Counted from the first letter of the stretch, positions 25,645 through 35,014 are shown. The stretch is 64,000 nucleotides of DNA from DATLHO01 sp035539855 (GCA_035539855.1 DATLHO010000017.1:1-64000); one strand, 5' to 3'. Notes: generated by a model from the sequence alone, not told the origin. Program-made: numbers and translations.

Positions 25645-26352
25645 TCACGCCATGTTGTGATAGACGGCCTGCACGTCGTCGTCGTCCTCGAGCTTCTCGA
25701 TGAGACTGAGCACGCTCTCCTGCGTCTCCTCGGGGACCTGCGTCGTGTTGGTGGGGATGCGCTGCACCTCGGCGCTCTCGACGGCGATTCCCCGCTCCTC
25801 GAGCGCGCGCGCCATCGTCCCGAAGTCCGCGAACGACGTCGTCACGTAGACCGTTCCCTCGTCCACCTCGATCTCCTCGGCGCCGAAGTCGATGAGCTCG
25901 AGCTCGAGCGACTCGACGTCGATGCCCTCGGACGGGAAGCGGAAGACGCCCTTCTTCTCGAAGAGGAACTCGAGCGATCCCGACTGGCCGAGCGTGCCGC
26001 CGTTGCGCGAGAAGTACATGCGCACGTTCGCGACGGTGCGCGTCGGGTTGTCGGTCGCGCAGTCGATCATCAGCGCGACGCCGCCGGGTCCGTAGCCCTC
26101 GTAGGTCGCCTCCTGGAAACTGCCCTCCTCCTTCGCCATCGCCTTCTTGATCGACGACTCGACGGTATCCTTGGGCATGTTCGCGCCCTTGGCGTTCTGG
26201 ATCGCCGTGCGCAGGCGCGCGTTCGTCGCGGGATCGGGTCCGCCGGCCTTCACCGCCATCGCGATCTGGCGGCCGATCTTCGTGAACGTCTTCGACATCT
26301 TTCCCCAGCGCTTCTCCTTGCGCGCGCGCCGGAACTCAAAAGCTCTCCCCAT
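25645..26352 (-). CDS. yebC: YebC/PmpR family (TACO1-like) protein
   Basis: 235 residues from ATG 26352, the canonical start MGRAFEFRRARKEKRWGKMS; the frame upstream to 26403 is not family sequence. The three-domain YebC signature is present: KTFTKIGRQI, NARLRTAIQNAKGANMPKDTVESSIKKAM, then YEGYGPGGVALMIDCATDNPTRTVANVRMYFSRNGGTLG, and a C-terminal domain ending EDDDDVQAVYHNM. Members bind DNA as regulators or help ribosomes through difficult sequences such as proline stretches; which applies here is unknown. It is cytoplasmic and probably monocistronic. Confidence 0.95.
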   Translation of the reverse strand: MGRAFEFRRARKEKRWGKMSKTFTKIGRQIAMAVKAGGPDPATNARLRTAIQNAKGANMPKDTVESSIKKAMAKEEGSFQEATYEGYGPGGVALMIDCATDNPTRTVANVRMYFSRNGGTLGQSGSLEFLFEKKGVFRFPSEGIDVESLELELIDFGAEEIEVDEGTVYVTTSFADFGTMARALEERGIAVESAEVQRIPTNTTQVPEETQESVLSLIEKLEDDDDVQAVYHNMA

Positions 26353-26445
26353 GGTGGGCCGTCGTCGGTGTTGGTGTTCGTTGCTGGTTGCGTAGACCTG
26401 CAAATATGCGGCAACCGGGGAGAAGAATCGACGAAGGGGCGGCGA

Positions 26446-26949
26446 TCACGACGGGCGGACGAGCTCGAGCTCCTCCTCCTCGACCGCGCGAAGCGTCTCG
26501 AGGTGGATTCGTCGGCGCACGACGAAGAACCAGAGCACGGACACCGGCAGGGCGCAGAGAGCGCCGGCGGCCGCGCCCAGCAGCACGAGGCCGATGACGT
26601 CCGCGGCGGACCCGATGCCGCCGCCGAACGTGAGCTGGAAGGCCAGCAGCGACGACGCGCCGAAGGTCGCGCCGAGCAGCAGGAAGCCGTTGTGCCACCA
26701 GAGGTGCCGCGGCATCCGCGTGGTTCGCCCGCAGTGATGGTAGCCGAAGCCCGCGATCGCCAGGGCGAAGATCGCGACGAACGGCGCGGAGAATCGGTAG
26801 GCGAGCACGAGGTTCGACTGCCCGAACGTCTCGTCGAAGATCAGGTGGTTGTTCCCCTGCAGAATCCCCGCCGCGATCAGCGTCAGGGGGGCCGGGAAGA
26901 TGAATCCGAGGATCAGACTCCCGATGAGAGCGACGATGCGTATCGGCAT
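26446..26949 (-). CDS. Hypothetical four-TM membrane protein
   Basis: 167 residues with four predicted membrane helices: about 6-28 (VALIGSLILGFIFPAPLTLI), 55-72 (APFVAIFALAIAGFGYHH), 88-106 (GFLLLGATFGASSLLAF) and 116-140 (VIGLVLLGAAAGALCALPVS). The tail is acidic and cytoplasmic-looking (LRAVEEEELELVRPS). Two histidines and a cysteine (GYHHCGRT) follow the second helix. I recognise no family. The inter-gene stretches on both sides (26353-26445, 26950-27085) show nothing notable. Confidence 0.65.
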   Translation of the reverse strand: MPIRIVALIGSLILGFIFPAPLTLIAAGILQGNNHLIFDETFGQSNLVLAYRFSAPFVAIFALAIAGFGYHHCGRTTRMPRHLWWHNGFLLLGATFGASSLLAFQLTFGGGIGSAADVIGLVLLGAAAGALCALPVSVLWFFVVRRRIHLETLRAVEEEELELVRPS

Positions 26950-27085
26950 ACGATGCTGTCCGGCTCGTGTGCTCGGGTATCGAGCATGCGCCGGATTCCT
27001 CCGACGGATTGTGATGCACGTTGAATGCCAACGCGGCGAATCGGGCGCGGCAAACGCCGAATGTTGCGCGATCAGGCGCTGGCGA

Positions 27086-27427
27086 TCACTCGCCGGAGAT
27101 GAACCACACCTTCGCGATCAACGCGTCGCGCACCTGGTAGATCGCGACCGCGCGTCTGGTGCCGCCGCCGGGCGCACCAGTGACGGTCTCGTCGTCGATC
27201 ACATGGTCGCCGATGACGATCCGCTTCGTGATGTGCGTCTTCAGATCCGGCGCGCTCGCGAAGAGCTTCGCGTAGCGCTCGCGGAGCTCGTCCCGACCTT
27301 TCATGCGGAGTGTCGCCGGGTGATCGTAGATCTCGACGTCCTCGGTATAGGTCGCGACGAACGCGTCGATGTCGCCGATGTCGTAGGCGTCGAGCTGGCG
27401 CTGGACGATGATGTCGGGTGGCTGCAT
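27086..27427 (-). CDS. SnoaL-like/NTF2-fold steroid isomerase family protein
   Basis: 113 residues with the NTF2-like cone pattern: an N-terminal helix with QLDAYDIGDIDAFVATYTEDVEIYDHPA, then MKGRDELRERYAKLFASAP, and C-terminal strands (THITKRIVIGDHVIDDETVTG, VAIYQVRDALIAKVWFISG). This is typical of the SnoaL-like or ketosteroid-isomerase-related small proteins, which bind a hydrophobic ligand in the cone. No catalytic Asp/Tyr set can be assigned with confidence. Cytoplasmic. It sits between unrelated genes and is probably transcribed alone. Confidence 0.8.
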   Translation of the reverse strand: MQPPDIIVQRQLDAYDIGDIDAFVATYTEDVEIYDHPATLRMKGRDELRERYAKLFASAPDLKTHITKRIVIGDHVIDDETVTGAPGGGTRRAVAIYQVRDALIAKVWFISGE

Positions 27428-27560
27428 GGTTTTCGATGAAGGACGGCGGGTTTCCGGTGCGCCGAAGATAGCGAACGCCGGCGCGACACGACGAAGGCGG
27501 CTAACCGACGTTCAACGGCGTAGAGTGGCGTAGAACGTTGGCAGCGAATTCACTGTGGCC

Positions 27561-28208
27561 CTATGGATGACCGAGATCGTCGGGATCGGGAGGAGGTACA
27601 TACTTCCGATGATCGAATGGTGGTGTGAAGCCCAGGTAGGTCCGCCAGGCCTCGAGATCGACTCCGGAAGAATCCCACCGAGACTCATCACCGACGAATT
27701 TGTCCCAGCCCAAGAGGACCAGGCCCCGGTCTTCCATGACCGTCGGGAGCGTCGCACAGACAATGGTTCCACCGGTTATTGGAAAGCTGAATGCGGTCCA
27801 GGCGTCACGGGGAACGTCCTTCCTGTGAACGGCGTACAACGACACGAGCATCACGAACTCGTCACCGCTCGATGGCTCCCGGACGATTGCTGCTCCGTAC
27901 GCCTCATCCCAAACAATGCTGTCCGAGCCACCCTTGCCGAGATTCCAGGACAAGGCGTCGGCGCGTACAAGCACAAGGTCTCGGAGCATTGTGAAGTCAC
28001 GCCTGCTATCGTCTCGGCACATGACGCCTGCCCCCGCACTCAGAAGGCTATCGAAGTAGCGTTCGAAGTCCTGACCCAATGGCGTCGCGGCTCGCGCTGA
28101 AGGCGTCATCGTCCGCGGCCGGCACGCGCTTGTGCCGAGGCACAACAGACATAGCGCGCAGGCAAGCAGTGTCCCTGACCGTTTGGAGATACCGTTCATA
28201 CTCATCAC
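27561..28208 (-). CDS. Putative lipoprotein, unknown function
   Basis: 215 residues. The N-terminus is a lipoprotein signal peptide (SGTLLACALCLLCLGTSA before Cys29; lipobox T-S-A-C). The mature domain is unrecognised, with a CRDDSRRDFTMLRDLVLVRA segment and a tail PPPDPDDLGHP. Base composition is visibly less GC-biased and codon use more relaxed than in the surrounding genes (for example AGG arginine codons, TTC/TTT mixtures), which may indicate recent acquisition. The first two codons are both ATG. An 81-bp gap separates it from the response regulator upstream on the same strand. Confidence 0.65.
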   Translation of the reverse strand: MMSMNGISKRSGTLLACALCLLCLGTSACRPRTMTPSARAATPLGQDFERYFDSLLSAGAGVMCRDDSRRDFTMLRDLVLVRADALSWNLGKGGSDSIVWDEAYGAAIVREPSSGDEFVMLVSLYAVHRKDVPRDAWTAFSFPITGGTIVCATLPTVMEDRGLVLLGWDKFVGDESRWDSSGVDLEAWRTYLGFTPPFDHRKYVPPPDPDDLGHP

Positions 28209-28289
28209 TCAGGTCAAAGCTCGGTTAAGCCGGCAGCGTGCAACGACGGCTCCACCATTCCTGGACGCGCACTACGAGACAATGCATCA

Positions 28290-29018
28290 TCACCCACCGA
28301 GAACGCCCCTGACGACCCGTATGCGGCGGCGTGCGACCGGGAGCTGCGTCCCGTCATCCAAACGCACGACCGCCGCTCCCGCGAACCACGGAACGAGCTC
28401 GCGGATCGCGCGCGTGCTGACGATGTACGAGCGGTGGATCCGCAGGAACGCCGCCGGATCGAGCCGCACCTCGAGCTCGTCGAGCGTGAAGTCGATCGCG
28501 TGCTCGCCATCGTCGAGGCGCGCGTAGACGACGCGGTCGCGCGACTCGAGCCAGCGGATCGCCTCGACCGGAACGATGCGCAGTCGCCGGCCCTGGTGAA
28601 CTGCAATGCGAGCCAGCGGCACGCCCTTCGCGTCGGTCGGCCCCGTCTCGCCGGCGGCGTCGATAAACCTCTTCGCCTGCTGCAGCGTCCGTTCGAGCGC
28701 CGCGGGGCGGACGGGCTTGGTGAGGTAGCCGATCGCCTGCACGTCGAAGGCGCGCAGCGCGTGCTCGTCGTGGGCGGTGACGAAGACGATCAAGGGCCGA
28801 TGCGGCGTCATCAGCTCGGCGACGTCGAAGCCGTCGAGGCCCGGCATCGACACGTCGAGGAAGACGAGATCGGGACGCAGCCGCTGCACGAGCTCGAGAG
28901 CCTCGCGGCCCGACGACGCCTCCGCCGCGACCTCTACGGGCTCGGCGGCGTCGGCCAGCAGCATGCGCAGTCGCGCCCGCGCCAGCGGCTCGTCATCGAC
29001 GGTGATGCAGCGGATCAT
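28290..29018 (-). CDS. LytR/AlgR-type response regulator (REC-LytTR)
   Basis: 242 residues. The receiver domain (1-120) has the acidic pair DD (residues 8-9), phospho-acceptor Asp55 in LVFLDVSMPGLDG, and the conserved Lys in GYLTKPVRP. The C-terminal LytTR DNA-binding domain (about 140-240) shows RIVPVEAIRWLESRDRVVYA, the DFTLDELEVRLDPAAFLRIHRSYIVS stretch typical of this ten-stranded fold, and a final RRRIRVVRGVLGG. It binds DNA as a dimer once phosphorylated. It overlaps the kinase gene by 26 nt, so the pair is one operon with the kinase first. Target genes are unknown. Confidence 0.92.
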   Translation of the reverse strand: MIRCITVDDEPLARARLRMLLADAAEPVEVAAEASSGREALELVQRLRPDLVFLDVSMPGLDGFDVAELMTPHRPLIVFVTAHDEHALRAFDVQAIGYLTKPVRPAALERTLQQAKRFIDAAGETGPTDAKGVPLARIAVHQGRRLRIVPVEAIRWLESRDRVVYARLDDGEHAIDFTLDELEVRLDPAAFLRIHRSYIVSTRAIRELVPWFAGAAVVRLDDGTQLPVARRRIRVVRGVLGG

Positions 29019-30087
29019 CGGTCAGGAGTTTGTTCGTTGGCTCGCGTCTCTCCATTGGGAGTCTCACGCACACCGCTCCGCGCTCGAGACGCATCGTCGC
29101 GCCGGCGCCGAGCTCCAGCCGCAGTCGCTCGCGAATGTTCGACAGCCCGTGCCCGGCGGTCGAAAGCGTGTCGATGTCCGCAACCCGAAAACCCGGACCG
29201 CTGTCGGCGACGACGATCTCCACACGGTCGTCGACCTCGCGGGCGACGATCGAGATCGTGAACGGTCCCTCGATGCGGCTGAGCCCGTGCTTGATCGCGT
29301 TCTCGACGAGCGGCTGCAGGAGCAGGCTCACCGCACGGATGTCGCGAAGCCTCTCGGGCACGTCGATGACGATCGAGAGCCGGTCGCCGAAGCGCGCCTG
29401 CTCGATCGTCGTGTAGAGCTCGAGCGCGTCGACCTCCTCGCCGAGCGTCACGGCCGGCTGTGCCGAGGCGCGCAGGCTGTAGCGAAAGAGATCGGCGAGC
29501 GACTCGATCACGCGCTCGGCCTGTGCCGGAGCGATCCGAACGAGCGCGGCGATGGAGTTGAGCGAGTTGAACAGGAAGTGGGGATTGATCTGCGCGCGCA
29601 ACACGCCGAGCTCGGCGCGCACGGCCGCCTGCTCGGCCCGCTCGAGCCGGGCGTGGAAGAGCTCGAGGTAGACGTAGCCGTTGCCGATGATCGAGGCGCC
29701 GACGGCGACGATTGCGATCAGCAGGAAGGTCGAGAGATTGCCGAAGAGCCGGAAGCCGGAGACCAGCTCGATGATGCGCGTTGCGGCCGCGAGCGAGACG
29801 AGCGTCGCGGCGCCGAGCGCGAGCACGCGCGCCAGCACGTCGCGACGTGTACGCAGCGGCAGACGGCGCTCGAGCCCGTGCGCGACGAGCTCCTGCGCCC
29901 CGCGCATCATGATCGCGTAGGCGATGCCGATCGCGGTCGTCCAGAGCGCGCCGCGCGCGTCGAGCGTGGCTCCGAAGATCACGAGATAGACGATCGCGCC
30001 GGCGACGGCGCCCCACAGGGCGGTCCGTGCCAGCCAGCGGGCGACGACGCCCGGCATCGCGCGGGTAGCGGCGGTTCTGGCAGTCAT
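28993..30087 (-). CDS. LytS-type membrane sensor histidine kinase
   Basis: 364 residues. The N-terminal third has about four membrane helices (TALWGAVAGAIVYLVIFGAT; LWTTAIGIAYAIMM; ALGAATLVSLAAATRIIE; FLLIAIVAVGASIIGNGYVYL). A helical linker leads to the His_kinase (LytS/YehU-type) dimerisation motif LRAQINPHFLFNSLNSI, where the histidine is phosphorylated, and a HATPase with N-box LLQPLVENAIKHG and G-boxes DSGPGF and HGLSNIRERL. It phosphorylates the overlapping LytTR regulator. The small membrane part suggests intramembrane sensing. The 200-bp gap before the divergent gene at 30289 would hold both promoters; I see no clear boxes. Confidence 0.92.
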   Translation of the reverse strand: MTARTAATRAMPGVVARWLARTALWGAVAGAIVYLVIFGATLDARGALWTTAIGIAYAIMMRGAQELVAHGLERRLPLRTRRDVLARVLALGAATLVSLAAATRIIELVSGFRLFGNLSTFLLIAIVAVGASIIGNGYVYLELFHARLERAEQAAVRAELGVLRAQINPHFLFNSLNSIAALVRIAPAQAERVIESLADLFRYSLRASAQPAVTLGEEVDALELYTTIEQARFGDRLSIVIDVPERLRDIRAVSLLLQPLVENAIKHGLSRIEGPFTISIVAREVDDRVEIVVADSGPGFRVADIDTLSTAGHGLSNIRERLRLELGAGATMRLERGAVCVRLPMERREPTNKLLTDDPLHHRR

Positions 30088-30288
30088 ACCGAGGTCAAGA
30101 TAACGACGGGCCGGCGCCGCACGCGCCGATCGGTCGCTACGCGCGCGACCGTTCGTCCGGCGGATTCGACCGCTCGTCGGAACTATCCGCCATCGGACGA
30201 ATCCTCGCCGGCCCTGCTTCGTTCGAGGCGTAGGTTTGCAGCGTCAATCGACGACACCGAACCGGAGATAACATTCACGTTGACACCA

Positions 30289-31227
30289 ATGACACTCATG
30301 AGCCTCACGACACGACTCCTCACGCTAACCGCAATGCTCGCCCTCGTCGCGGCGCCGACCGCTCTTGCGCAGGGCGAGCCGGTGCCCCATCGCTCGCTCG
30401 ACATGATCGGAATCGCACGCACGTACGCCTCCGAGAACCTTCCGTCCGATGCCCGGATGGTGCTGATCGGCGCGATCGGCAACGTCGAGCCAGCGCCCGG
30501 CATGATGCTGACGATCAACACCGACAGCGGCACGGCCAACGCCTGGGCTTACATCCACTACATCCCTTCGCAGGATCGGTTCGTATCGGTCGCGGTCGTT
30601 GACGTGCCGCCGTTCGGACCGCAGATCTTCGAGACCGAGCCGCCGACGGAGATTCCCGCATCGCTCGTCGACTCGTTGCGGCTCGCGGATCCGTTCGCCG
30701 GGAGCGGCGCGATGGCGACGCGGCTGATGCTCGACGTCGACTACCTCGACTTCCGCGAGAAGTACCCGTCGGTGCGCGCGGACATCGTCTCGTACAGCGA
30801 CCCGACCTCGCGCGACTCGGTCGTGCTGCCGCCGGCGTTTCCGCTCGACGCGCCGCTGTGGTCTGTTCGCTTCCTCGGCGGCGGAGACTCGGCCCTGATC
30901 TGCTGGGTGAGCGGCAGCACGGGCGAGAGCTACTGCGTCCGGGGCGCGGCCGCGGCGATCGAGGACGAGAGCCAGCGCGGCGACGCGACGGTGATCCCCA
31001 ATCCCGCCACCGGAAGCGCCACGGTGATCCTGCCGCCGGGCCTCGACGACGAGAGCGACGTCGCGCTCTACGACGCGACCGGCCGACGGGTCGCCGCCGC
31101 ACGCCGCATCGAGCGCGCCGGCGACGCATGGCAGGCAACCGTCGATGTGTCGGAGCTGCCCGCCGGCACCTACTATGTCGCTGCCGAGGGGGCACGCGCG
31201 CTCGCACGAATCGTCGTCGCCCGGTAG
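30289..31227 (+). CDS. Secreted protein with type IX sorting domain
   Basis: 312 residues from ATG 30289 (or the ATG three codons later); the signal peptide is SLTTRLLTLTAMLALVAAPT ending ALAQ. The long open frame upstream (back to 28777) is the shadow of the kinase/regulator genes. The central 200 residues are unrecognised: MLTINTDSGTANAWAYIHYI, DYLDFREKYPSVRADIVSYS, and WSVRFLGGGDSALICWVSGS with a Cys pair. The C-terminal roughly 80 residues (VIPNPATGSATVILPPG, ALYDATGRR, LPAGTYYVAAEG) form a sorting-like domain. It lies divergent from the LytS/LytR pair, which might control it (inference only). Confidence 0.8.
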   Translation: MTLMSLTTRLLTLTAMLALVAAPTALAQGEPVPHRSLDMIGIARTYASENLPSDARMVLIGAIGNVEPAPGMMLTINTDSGTANAWAYIHYIPSQDRFVSVAVVDVPPFGPQIFETEPPTEIPASLVDSLRLADPFAGSGAMATRLMLDVDYLDFREKYPSVRADIVSYSDPTSRDSVVLPPAFPLDAPLWSVRFLGGGDSALICWVSGSTGESYCVRGAAAAIEDESQRGDATVIPNPATGSATVILPPGLDDESDVALYDATGRRVAAARRIERAGDAWQATVDVSELPAGTYYVAAEGARALARIVVAR

Positions 31228-31324
31228 ACGGCGGCGAGGCTCGCAGGAACGTCGCTGCGGTGGCGCACGCGGAGGTCTGGATCCGGGACGACCCGTGGCC
31301 TTCGGAAGGGGTGGTCAGGAAGCA

Positions 31325-31358
31325 CGAAGGGGCTCCTCGGAAACGAGGAGCCCCTTCG
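31325..31358. terminator. Bidirectional terminator-like hairpin
   Basis: A perfect 15-bp stem, CGAAGGGGCTCCTCG (31325-31339) with its complement (31344-31358), has the tetraloop GAAA. It lies between the convergent stops at 31227 and 31434. No T-run follows on either strand. The rest of the 206-bp gap shows nothing else. Confidence 0.6.
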
Positions 31359-31433
31359 GCAATTCAAGGCTTGCGCGCGGAGTCGTGCGGGCGTTGTCGA
31401 CGGGCTCAACGAGCGAGCCGGCGCACGCGGGCG

Positions 31434-34400
31434 CTACGGCCGCAGGTGGTCTTCGACCTCGCCCAGCAACGCGCCCGCCAGTCTCTCGACCGCGTCGAGC
31501 TCCTGCTCGCACGCGTCCCACAGCTCGGCCCGCGCGGCCTGCTCGAGCTGCCGAGCATGCTCGAGTACCGAGGGCGCCTCGACGTAGGAGACGGATCCCT
31601 TGAGCGTGTGCGCCGCGCGAGCGAGCGCGGTCGCATCGCGACCATCGAGCGCCGTGCGCGCATCGCGCAGCATCTGCGGCGCCGACTCGAGCAGCGCTCC
31701 GAGCACGTCGCGCACCAGCGCCTCGTCGCCGCCGAAGCGCGAGCGCGTCGTCGCCGCGTCGAAGATCGGAGCGACGACTGGCATCGCGCCGGGAGCCGCT
31801 GCGTTATGCCCGTCGCTCGGGTCAGGCGTCTCCGCGATGTCTCGTGCGCCCGCGACTCGCGCCTGCGTTGCGTCTCGCATGTCGGCGACCGGCGCATCCA
31901 TTGCGTCGCTCGCTTCCGCGACCGGCGCGCCCTCGACGAGCGCGAAGAGCTCCTCGGCACGGATCGGCTTCGAGATGTAGCCGTCCATGCCGGCGTCGAG
32001 GCAGCGCTCGCGGTCGCCCTTCATCGCGTGAGCGGTGACGGCGATGATCGGCAGGTGGCCGCCGGTGAGCTGCTCGTGCGCGCGGATGGCCGCGGTCGCC
32101 TGGAAGCCATCCATCGTCGGCATCTGCAGATCCATCAGCACGAGATCGAACGTCTCGCGCTCGAGCATCTCGAGCGCCTGGCGACCGTTGACGGCGACCG
32201 CGACGGAGTGCCCGCGCTGCTCCAGCAGCGTGACCGCGACGCGCTGGTTGACCAGGCCGTCCTCGGCCAGCAGGATGCGCCGCCGCCGAGGCACGGCCGC
32301 GTCGGCGTCGCGCTCGACGTCGCGCTCGACCGGCGTCGGCGACACCGACTCGGCGATCGCGTCGAAGAGATCGGATTGCTTGACCGGCTTGGTGAGGAAG
32401 CGCGAGATCCTCAGACGTCGACCGGTCTCCGCGTCGACCGGACGCGCGGCGGAGGAGAGGAGGATGAGCGTCGTGCGGTCGAGTGCGGTCTCCTCCCGGA
32501 TCAGCTCGGCCAGCGACAGTCCGTCGATGTCGGGCATCATCGCGTCGAGCAGCACGAGAGGGAATGGCTCGGATCGCCCGGCGGCAGCGTGCATCAGCTC
32601 GAGCGCATCCTCGGCGCCCGTGGCAAGCGTCGGGACCATGTCCCAGCCGGCGAGCAACTCATGGAGGATCAGGCGGTTCGTCGCGTTGTCGTCGACGACG
32701 AGCACGCGCATGCCGCGCAGCTCCGCCATCGGCAGGCGCTGCGGCGCCGCGTGGCCGATGCCGAAGGTCGCGTTGAAGTGGAACGTGCTGCCGGAGCCCG
32801 GCGTGCTCTCGAGCCAGATCTCGCCGCGCATCATCTCGACGAGCTGCGACGAGATCGCCAGGCCGAGGCCGGTGCCGCCGTAGCGGCGCGACATCGAGCT
32901 GTCGGCCTGCGAGAACGCCTGGAAGAGGCTCGCGGTCTGCTCCTCCGAGATTCCGATGCCCGTGTCGCAGACGGCGAACTGAAGCGTCACCTCGCCATCG
33001 ACGCGCGAGACCTGCTCGACGTTGACGACGACCTCGCCCTCGTCGGTGAACTTGATCGCGTTGCCGACGAGGTTGACGACGATCTGGCGGAGCCGGCCGG
33101 GATCGCCGATGAGCACATCGGGAACGTTCGGCGGAATCGAGAAGGCGATCTCGAGTCCCTTGTCGAACGCGCGCAGCGCGAGCGCCTGGAGGGTGTCGCC
33201 AAGGGCATCACGCAGGCCGAACGGGATCGATTCGAGCTCGAGCTTGCCGGCCTCGATCTTCGAGAAGTCGAGGATGTCGTTGAGTAGGCGCAGCAGCGAC
33301 TCGGCGCTCTGCGCCGTGAGGCCGAGGTACTCGCGCTGCTGCGGCGAGAGCTCCGTGTTGAGCATCAGTCCGGTCATGCCGATGATGCCGTTCATCGGTG
33401 TGCGGATCTCGTGACTCATGTTCGCGAGGAAGTCGCTCTTGGCGCGGTTGGCGCTCTCGGCGACCTCCTTGGCGGCCTGCAGCTCGACTTGCGAGCGCTC
33501 GAGGTCTCCGGCGGTCTCGGCGAGCTGGCGGTGCTTGGTCTCGAGCTCGCGGCGGCTCTCCTCGCGCTCGCGCTCGGTCTGCCGGCGCTCCTCGTCGACG
33601 CGGGCGAGCGTGCGCGACGACCACCAGATGAGCGCCACGATCGCCGCGGTCGCCACGAGCGTGAACAGCGCGGCGCCGAAGCCGAGGCCGAAGAAGCCGG
33701 CCCGCTCGCCCTGCAGTCGCAGCCAGCCGAGTCCGAGCATCACCAGGAGCGCGCCGGGAATCAGGCGGCGCGCCTGGCTGCCTCCGATCGTCATGCTGGT
33801 CATCGTGCGGACCGGCTCGCGGTCCGGTCGCACCGCGAAGATCCCCACGAGCAGGAAGCAGAAGGTCACGGCACTGCTGAGCGCCATCGGTGCGCGCGCT
33901 TCGGTATCGAAGTTCTGATCGACCTGGTAGAGGTAGCCGGTGACCGACATCAACGCGATGACGAGCGCCGCGAGCGTCAGACCCTGTTGCAGGCGGTAGG
34001 AGTCTCGGACGCGCTGATCGAGCGTCGCCAGAGCGGTGCCGGCAAGCAGGAAGCTGAGCGACGTCAGCAGCGGCATGCCGTGGAAGCCGCCGCGGTCGGC
34101 GAACAGGATGCGGTCGATGCCGAATCCCGCGCCCAGCGCGTCGTCGGCCGCGCCCGCGATGCCGATCATCGCGACGACCGCGCCGAGCGCGTAGGCCAGC
34201 GGCTTCAGCCGCTGGCTGCGCGCCGTCTGGATGCGCAGCGCGATGCCGGCGAGCATGAGGCAGACCGCCGTCACCGGGTTCATCGCGCGGTTCGACGGGT
34301 GCAGCAGCGCCTTGAGGTAGGCGCTGTCGAACTGCCAGCCGATGAGCACCATCAGCGGAATGCCGACGACCACGCGCGAACAGAAGCGCGCGATGGAGAT

Positions 34401-34439
34401 GGCACGGTCGGAATAGCGTCGGTCCGTCGGGTCGTTCAT
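31434..34439 (-). CDS. Eight-TM hybrid sensor histidine kinase with two receivers and HPt
   Basis: 1001 residues from ATG 34439; longer frames upstream read through the GNAT gene. Domains in order: eight predicted membrane helices (about 20-275); a charged coiled coil (280-330); HisKA with phospho-His343 in ANMSHEIRTPMNG; HATPase with GNAIKFT and DTGIGI, GGTGLGL; a first receiver (VLVVDDN; Asp in LLDAMMPDIDG); a second receiver (ILLAEDG; LMDLQMPTMDG); and a C-terminal HPt with AHTLKGS. This is a full internal phosphorelay needing an external response regulator. The multi-helix N-terminus resembles membrane-embedded ligand sensors such as those of LuxN/CqsS type in layout only. The start overlaps the GNAT stop by 4 nt (TCAT), so the two are translationally coupled. 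Confidence 0.9.
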   Translation of the reverse strand: MNDPTDRRYSDRAISIARFCSRVVVGIPLMVLIGWQFDSAYLKALLHPSNRAMNPVTAVCLMLAGIALRIQTARSQRLKPLAYALGAVVAMIGIAGAADDALGAGFGIDRILFADRGGFHGMPLLTSLSFLLAGTALATLDQRVRDSYRLQQGLTLAALVIALMSVTGYLYQVDQNFDTEARAPMALSSAVTFCFLLVGIFAVRPDREPVRTMTSMTIGGSQARRLIPGALLVMLGLGWLRLQGERAGFFGLGFGAALFTLVATAAIVALIWWSSRTLARVDEERRQTEREREESRRELETKHRQLAETAGDLERSQVELQAAKEVAESANRAKSDFLANMSHEIRTPMNGIIGMTGLMLNTELSPQQREYLGLTAQSAESLLRLLNDILDFSKIEAGKLELESIPFGLRDALGDTLQALALRAFDKGLEIAFSIPPNVPDVLIGDPGRLRQIVVNLVGNAIKFTDEGEVVVNVEQVSRVDGEVTLQFAVCDTGIGISEEQTASLFQAFSQADSSMSRRYGGTGLGLAISSQLVEMMRGEIWLESTPGSGSTFHFNATFGIGHAAPQRLPMAELRGMRVLVVDDNATNRLILHELLAGWDMVPTLATGAEDALELMHAAAGRSEPFPLVLLDAMMPDIDGLSLAELIREETALDRTTLILLSSAARPVDAETGRRLRISRFLTKPVKQSDLFDAIAESVSPTPVERDVERDADAAVPRRRRILLAEDGLVNQRVAVTLLEQRGHSVAVAVNGRQALEMLERETFDLVLMDLQMPTMDGFQATAAIRAHEQLTGGHLPIIAVTAHAMKGDRERCLDAGMDGYISKPIRAEELFALVEGAPVAEASDAMDAPVADMRDATQARVAGARDIAETPDPSDGHNAAAPGAMPVVAPIFDAATTRSRFGGDEALVRDVLGALLESAPQMLRDARTALDGRDATALARAAHTLKGSVSYVEAPSVLEHARQLEQAARAELWDACEQELDAVERLAGALLGEVEDHLRP

Positions 34440-35014
34440 GCGGGGCCGGGGTCGAAGGGGAAGGGGAGCTGCCAGTCGAGCGTCGCGCGGAGCATCTCGA
34501 GCTCGGCCGCGAGCGCGATCGAGCGCCGTCGCAGCACGAGCACCGAGGCGTGCATGACCTCGAACTCGACGATGCCCGAGTGCAGCCGCAGCTCGAGCGG
34601 AACCAGGCCGAGCTTGCGGTAGAAGGGGATCAGGTCGACGCGCGCGATCGCGACGACGTGCGTGCCGCCGCGCCGCTCGACCGCACGCAACGCAGCGATG
34701 CCAAGCGACAGCGCGGGTCGCTCGATTGCCGCGTCGCCGACGACGACGATGCGGACCTCGTAGAGGCCATCGTCGAACGCCATCGGCAGTTCTTCGCGCG
34801 CGAAGAAGCGCTCGATCGGATAATCGCGCTCCGGTCCGCTGATCTCGACATAGCCGGCGATCTCGCCGTGCTGCGTCGCGACGATGTACTCGTCGTCGGA
34901 CCGATCGGTCTCCGGCGCGGCCACTCGAGGGCCCGAGGATTCGAGCCGGAAGTAGCGATGGTCGATCGCGTCGATGATCGAGCGATCCTCGGGAGTTGCA
35001 AAGGCGAGCTGCAT
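34436..35014 (-). CDS. GNAT-fold protein resembling N-acyl amino acid/autoinducer synthases
   Basis: 192 residues from ATG 35014. It has the split-GNAT look of FeeM/LuxI-type acyl synthases: YIVATQHGEIAGYVEISGPER, then LYEVRIVVVGDA, a helix SLGIAALRAVERRGGTHVVAIA, and the RVDLIPFYRKLGLVPLELR stretch where these families have their (F)Y-x-x-x-G-F end. The classic Q/RxxGxG/A acetyl-CoA loop of ordinary acetyltransferases is not evident, so another acyl donor or no catalysis is possible. It sits directly upstream of, and overlaps by 4 nt, the hybrid kinase gene. It is 142 bp from the divergent AI-2E-family gene. Function is inferred, not shown. Confidence 0.72.
   Translation of the reverse strand: MQLAFATPEDRSIIDAIDHRYFRLESSGPRVAAPETDRSDDEYIVATQHGEIAGYVEISGPERDYPIERFFAREELPMAFDDGLYEVRIVVVGDAAIERPALSLGIAALRAVERRGGTHVVAIARVDLIPFYRKLGLVPLELRLHSGIVEFEVMHASVLVLRRRSIALAAELEMLRATLDWQLPFPFDPGPA

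Noticed and set aside
28777..30288. N-terminal 500 residues of the long plus-strand frame ending at 31227
   Set aside because: Antisense to the LytS/LytR genes; the true gene starts at 30289 with a signal peptide.
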